Shown piece after piece: positions 60,801-64,000 of a DNA stretch of 64,000 nucleotides. The stretch covers positions 2,108,001-2,172,000 of the forward strand of contig NZ_JACCCJ010000001.1 in the NCBI RefSeq assembly GCF_013410105.1, given 5' to 3'. The notes beneath the pieces were generated by a model. That model had not been told where the DNA came from, searched no databases, and saw only the letters and a program-made list of their open reading frames with translations. A program made the translations under genes and the position numbers. Within the stretch, counting starts at the first letter, position 1, and the number at the start of each line of letters is the position of its first letter. The DNA is from Sphingopyxis sp. JAI108 (GTDB lineage: Bacteria > Pseudomonadota > Alphaproteobacteria > Sphingomonadales > Sphingomonadaceae).

Positions 60801-62676
60801 CTACGGTGACTGCCCCCCCGCTGGCAGAATAATCCGCGCTGTCGATCCCGGCGCCACCGATCAGCATGTCGGCACCCGCGCCGCCGACCAGCAGGTCGTC
60901 GCCGCCGCGACCGTCGATCCGGTCGTCGCCCGCGCCGCCGCCGATCCAGTCCGCGCCTTCATTGCCCGACAGCATATCGCCAAAGCCCGAGCCCTCGACT
61001 CCTTCGATCCCGATCAGCCGGTCGCCCGCCGCCTCACCGCCACTCGCCGCGCCATTGGCGAGATCGACAACCACGCCCGCGCTGCTGCTGCCATAATCCA
61101 CCCGATCGATACCAGCGCCGCCGTCGAGCAAGTCCGCACCCGCACCGCCGTCGAGCAGGTCATCGCCGGCACCGCCCGAAAGCGCGTCGTCGCCCGCGCC
61201 GCCGAACAGCCGGTTCGCGCCCGCGTCGCCTGCAAGGACGTCGGCGAAGGCCGAGCCCTCGACATCCTCGAACCCGTCGAACAGGTCGCCCGCGGCATCG
61301 CCGCCGCTGGCGGAGAGCCGCAGCAGGTCGACCCGCACCGCAGCATCGCTGCCGGCGTAGCTGAGCAGATCGCGCCCGGCGCCGCCGACCAATATGTCCG
61401 CGCCCGAACCGCCGGTCAGCACGTCGTCGCCGGCATTGCCGACCATCATGTCATCGCCGGCACCGCCGATCAGCAAATCGACGCCCGCCGTGCCGCCGAT
61501 CAAGTCGTCTCCGGCCGTCCCCGCCGCGACCACCGCCCGCTGCCCGTCCAGCGTCAGCACCGATCCCGTGCCCTTCTTCCAGGTCAGCGTGCCCGCACCG
61601 GTGGCAAGGCCATAGTCCTGCACGGTCAGCGCGCCATTCCTTTCGGCGAGGTTGAACAAAGTCGGCGAGCCGGGATCGGAGAAAAACGCCCCGTCGATCG
61701 TCGCATTGGCGCCCTCGGCCAGCCAGATATGTTCGCGATTGCCGCCGGCGAGTGGTGCGCCCGCGTCGAGGCTGACGATATTGCTGAGCTGCGCGCCCGT
61801 GCCCCACAGCCGGATGTTGCGACCATTGCCCGAGACGATCGCGCCGTCGACCACGATGTTATCGCTCTTGAGGTCGAGCCCGCCATCACTGTTGCCGGTG
61901 GCGATCACATCGCGCAGCGTGATGTCATAGGTGCCGCGTTCGGTCGCGAAGCCGTCGCCGTTGCGATAATCATTCACCGTGTCGAGCGCGTTGCGCATGG
62001 CGACGCGGTCGATCGTCACGTCGTGCGCGGTGCCGGTGATATGGACGCCGATCGCGAAATTGTCGCCGTCCTGAAACTGGCTGTCGCCGCGCACATCCTC
62101 GATCAGCACATTGTTGCTATCGTACTGGATCCGGATCGCGCCCTTCGAATAGCCGTCCACCGCGACGTCGCGGATGGTGAGCCCGCTGATCGTCGCGCTG
62201 GCATTGGCCCCCGACACCATATTGTCGAAAAAGCGCGAGACGTTCGCGGCATCAACATGTTCGATCGCAAGGTTGCGCACATCCGCGCCCACGCGAAAGG
62301 CCGTGCCGACATTCTCGAAGGCCAGATCGCTGAAGCGCAGATTGTTCGCACCGCCGAGCAGGCGGAAGACCTCTTCGCCCGAGGGGTTGGCCGGGTCGAA
62401 GGGCTCGGGCCGCGTGCCGGCAATCGTCGCCGCCATCGCATTGCCCGCGCTGTCGACCCCGCGGATCGTCACGGGCGCGCTCGCCGTCCCTCCTGCGACG
62501 ATCGCCAGCGGCCCGGTCGGCGCACTATAGCCTCCCTGATCGGCGAGCAGCAGCACCTGCCCGCCCGGCCCCGCCGCCGCGATCAGCTGCGGCAGGTCCT
62601 CGATCGTCGCGGCGTTCGCGGCGCTCGAACCGTCGCCCGAACCGCTGCCGGTCGGTGAGATGTAAAGGGTGGGCAT
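57865..62676 (-). CDS. Large RTX calcium-binding protein with beta-helix domain (1603 aa)
   Basis: N-terminal ~395 residues repeat the plan of the 727-aa protein (MPTLYISPTGSGSGDGSS, ADQGGYSAPTGP, GLTIRDVAVDGYSKGAIRIQ, RNGDGFATERGTYDITL). Then come about ten modules of 65-170 residues. Each begins with a D[YF]S..S..AV.VDL.....SGGDA.GDRL..IE.L.GS.F.DVL.GD segment and ends with GGAGxDxLDGG RTX nonapeptides. The C-terminal secretion cap ends in QTDFVFG. No Sec signal. GGGAG before the ATG at 62676 supports the start; the open frame extends upstream without homology. Calcium-dependent extracellular folding and type I export are expected from the family. Confidence 0.9.
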   Translation of the reverse strand: MPTLYISPTGSGSGDGSSAANAATIEDLPQLIAAAGPGGQVLLLADQGGYSAPTGPLAIVAGGTASAPVTIRGVDSAGNAMAATIAGTRPEPFDPANPSGEEVFRLLGGANNLRFSDLAFENVGTAFRVGADVRNLAIEHVDAANVSRFFDNMVSGANASATISGLTIRDVAVDGYSKGAIRIQYDSNNVLIEDVRGDSQFQDGDNFAIGVHITGTAHDVTIDRVAMRNALDTVNDYRNGDGFATERGTYDITLRDVIATGNSDGGLDLKSDNIVVDGAIVSGNGRNIRLWGTGAQLSNIVSLDAGAPLAGGNREHIWLAEGANATIDGAFFSDPGSPTLFNLAERNGALTVQDYGLATGAGTLTWKKGTGSVLTLDGQRAVVAAGTAGDDLIGGTAGVDLLIGGAGDDMMVGNAGDDVLTGGSGADILVGGAGRDLLSYAGSDAAVRVDLLRLSASGGDAAGDLFDGFEDVEGSAFADVLAGDAGANRLFGGAGDDALSGGAGDDLLDGGAGADLLDGGAGIDRVDYGSSSAGVVVDLANGAASGGEAAGDRLIGIEGVEGSGFGDMLSGNEGADWIGGGAGDDRIDGRGGDDLLVGGAGADMLIGGAGIDSADYSASGGAVTVDLAAGTGSGSDAQGDRLQGVERLIGSRFGDVLTGDGFDNVLIGGAGADRLTGGAGTDTADYSASAGAVNAVLGGAGSDGDAEGDVLTGIENLVGSGFGDVLVGDGAVNMLSGGGGDDRLAGNGGADRLDGGAGSDVADFSAAAGTVTADLAAGTASGEVTLVAIEGLIGSAFDDVLNGDAGGNLLLGGQGADVIDGRDGLDTADYSGSATAVQVDLALSVQGGTGDAAGDRLTSIEALVGSAFDDVLAGVGGDEALYGGAGADRLDGRGGDDLLQGGAGADMMIGGEGIDTVDYSANAGAVSINLQTGASSGGDAEGDRFDGVERFIGTSFADTIVGDGADQILVGGAAGDRLDGAGGFDIAVYAGSAAGVKVNLATSILSGGDAQGDSISGIEGLVGSAFADTLTGDANINRIEGGGGNDALDGGAGADVMIGGEGNDSYVVDNAGDQVAEAVGGGVDIVRTTLSSLTLADGVEDLSYVGSGGFSGTGNALDNSLYGKAADDALYGLDGDDKLVGGAGADLLDGGAGRDQVDYTKSAAITVNLVTNVNHGGEAEGDRLVGIEIVIGSNYSDSITGSDDPLAGDILYGRGGGDLLVGGAGDDQLDGGSGNDLLRGGAGNDLYVVYEAGDQVIEAAGEGRDRIRTAASSYTLGAHVEELVYTGTIGATMTGNTLDNFIVGSGGEDRLAGGDGADVLRGGAGGDLLDGGAGSDSVEYAGSLGGVLVNLRAQTATGGDAMGDKLVSIENAQGSAFADVLLGSTGANVLTGGDGDDTLAGDDGNDTLRGGAGSDQLDGGKNEDMLYGEDDGDALYGGQQTDKLYGGAGDDLLVGDTEWISSLAARDHLDGGDGDDMLVGDGMSMTASGIGGADTLIGGLGNDVLYGDAVNMAVGARGGADKLTGGGGSDRFVFAPGSGADEISDFTRGGGEADRIDLSAFDIAYEALRFTTSSAGVTIQLGGTDTIFVRGATALDQTDFVFG

Positions 62677-62923
62677 GGCAGGGCTCCCGTCATAAGCCTG
62701 AAAACATACCCCCCACTTGATCGCGACCAGACAGCCCGCGACGGCATCGGGGTCAACCATATGCTGCACCTGCGAACGCCGAATTGCCCCTTTGCTCCGA
62801 CGACCGGAGCGGCGGCGCCTTCGCTCGCCAGGCTTTGGCGGCTACCAAGGTTCGTGCCGGACGATTTACCTTGCCGCACCCCGCAGATTGTCGACGCCTG
62901 AAGAACCCGATCGGAGACCCACC

Positions 62924-64000
62924 GTGCAGCAGGACCTGTCCCTCGGGACATCGGAGGCGCCCGTGGATAGCGGGCTCGTCGCCTTCGCCCAGATTCTCGC
63001 GATGCACCGCATTGTCGCGGACCCGGCCGAACTGCGCCACAGCCTGGGCCATTCCGATCCGGTCACGGCATCCGATCTGGTACGCCTGGCCAAGCGCATC
63101 GAGGGCGTCCGCGCCCGCGCCTCGACCGCCGATTTCGAACGGTTGAGGCGCCTCCCCATGCCGGTATTGGCCAGCGGCGCGGAGGGCTGGTTCGTCATCG
63201 GCCGCGTCGGCGAGGATGCCGTCGCGGTCCAGCGTCCCGGCGCCGCGATCGAGCGCTGGGACCGCGCCGCGCTGGAAGCCCGCTGGTCGGGGGCGCTGCT
63301 GCTCGTCGCCACGCGCGATTCCGCGCAGGTTGCCGCGCCCGCCTTTGACATAACCTGGTTCGTCCCCCAGATCGTCAAATATCGAAAGCTGATCGGCGAA
63401 GTGCTGCTGATCACCCTCGCGCTCAACCTGCTCGGCCTCGCCGCGCCGCTCTTCTTCCAGAATGTCGTCGACAAGGTGCTGGCGCACAACAGCCTGGCAA
63501 CGCTGCAGGTGCTCAGTATCGGGCTCGTGCTGGTTTCGCTCTGGGAAGTCGCGTTCGGCTGGCTGCGCACCCGTCTCTATTCGGAGACAAGCCAGAAATT
63601 GGATGTCGAGCTGGGCAGCCGCCTTTTCCGTCACCTGCTCCGCCTGCCGCTCGCCTATTTCGAAAATCGCCGCGTCGGCGACACCGTGACCCGCGTCCGC
63701 GAGCTGGAGACGGTGCGCGAATTCATGACCAATGCTTCGCTCACCGTGCTGGTCGATCCGCTGTTCACGATCGTCTTCCTCGTCGCGATGTGGCTCTATT
63801 CACCGCTCCTTTTCGTGATCGTAGCGCTCACCCTCCCGGCCTATGTGATCGTCTCGCTGCTCGTCACCGGCCCCTTGCGCCGCCGGCTCGACGAGAAGTT
63901 CGCGCGCGGCGCCGCCAACAACGCGCTACTCGTCGAGAGCGTCTCGGGCATGCAGACGCTCAAGGCCGCCGCGGTCGAGCCGCAATGGCAGGACCGCTGG
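62924..64000 (+). CDS. Type I secretion ABC transporter, permease/ATPase (3' end outside window)
   Basis: 359 residues seen. An N-terminal domain resembling the C39-like (peptidase-like, catalytically dead) domain of HlyB/RtxB exporters covers about residues 1-145 (HRIVADPAELRHSLGHSDPVTASDLVRLAKRIEG, SGALLLVATRD). The membrane domain follows (FDITWFVPQIVKYRKLIGEVLLITLALNLLGLAAPLFFQNVVDKVLAHN, LYSETSQKLDVELGSRLFRHLLRLPLAYFENRRVGDTVTRVRELE). The ATPase lies beyond the window. The usual Cys of active C39 proteases is absent. The start is the GTG at 62924 after CGGAG. It is divergent from the large RTX gene and probably exports both RTX proteins. Confidence 0.92.
   Translation, partial: MQQDLSLGTSEAPVDSGLVAFAQILAMHRIVADPAELRHSLGHSDPVTASDLVRLAKRIEGVRARASTADFERLRRLPMPVLASGAEGWFVIGRVGEDAVAVQRPGAAIERWDRAALEARWSGALLLVATRDSAQVAAPAFDITWFVPQIVKYRKLIGEVLLITLALNLLGLAAPLFFQNVVDKVLAHNSLATLQVLSIGLVLVSLWEVAFGWLRTRLYSETSQKLDVELGSRLFRHLLRLPLAYFENRRVGDTVTRVRELETVREFMTNASLTVLVDPLFTIVFLVAMWLYSPLLFVIVALTLPAYVIVSLLVTGPLRRRLDEKFARGAANNALLVESVSGMQTLKAAAVEPQWQDRW

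Noticed and set aside
60748..62658. 636-codon plus-strand open frame opposite the large RTX gene
   Set aside because: Produced by the repetitive GC-rich RTX coding sequence; its translation has no family features.
57841..62676. CRISPR-like appearance of the repeated GC-rich RTX DNA
   Set aside because: The repeats are protein-coding, variable in length and in frame; no regular spacers exist.

Overview
High-GC alphaproteobacterial chromosomal DNA, most probably from a sphingomonad (Sphingopyxis, Sphingomonas or relative). This is inferred from family content and not from a database search. Supporting signs are the UrcA-family protein, three outer-membrane TonB-dependent receptors (TBDRs), an L25/Ctc-type rplY before pth, the mreBCD-mrdA-rodA order, many twin-arginine exported phosphatases, and frequent GTG/TTG starts with ATGA/GTGA/TTGA overlaps. 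Genes are densely packed on both strands.

Layout. 1-2.4 kb: glyQS (minus). 2.6-6.7 kb: UrcA protein, a small XRE regulator with a membrane protein, two tandem TraB/GumN proteins, and a phytanoyl-CoA dioxygenase-like gene. 6.9-13.2 kb: rplY, pth, an SDR, PhoX behind a Pho-box-like repeat, a CAP-domain protein and ychF. 13.2-13.6 kb: a GIY-YIG ORF enclosed by about 40-bp inverted repeats. 13.6-17.7 kb: MerR regulator, glutaredoxin-MauE fusion, PhoD and a nucleotide pyrophosphatase/phosphodiesterase. 17.7-20 kb: a hypothetical exported protein and mutL (minus). 20.2-25.7 kb: the cell-shape operon mreB-mreC-mreD-mrdA-rodA. 25.8-26.9 kb: tRNA-Lys(CUU) and a decayed tyrosine integrase. 27-33.4 kb: AmpG-like permease, class C serine hydrolase and DacB in one overlapping operon, converging on a penicillin acylase.

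33.8-42.6 kb: two TBDR loci. The second has a HutC-like GntR regulator beside a TBDR-PepSY-PepSY operon whose promoter carries the palindrome TGTATATACA, the reported HutC site core. 43-48 kb: copper block copA-copB (minus), an ECF sigma factor with a periplasmic metal-sensor-like protein and a small membrane protein, divergent copC, and a copD cut off after its first helix. 48-55.3 kb: probable ester/amide catabolic cluster (amidase-MFS divergent from esterase-TBDR-TetR, plus an NTF2-like protein). 55.6-64 kb: two convergent RTX/beta-helix proteins sharing N and C termini, and the start of a type I secretion ATPase that probably exports them.

The most interesting features are the HutC-TBDR-PepSY locus, the GIY-YIG cassette, the MerR promoter that seems to give a leaderless glutaredoxin-MauE mRNA, the repeated Cys-His-Met module shared by CopA and CopB, and the paired RTX proteins with their secretion gene.
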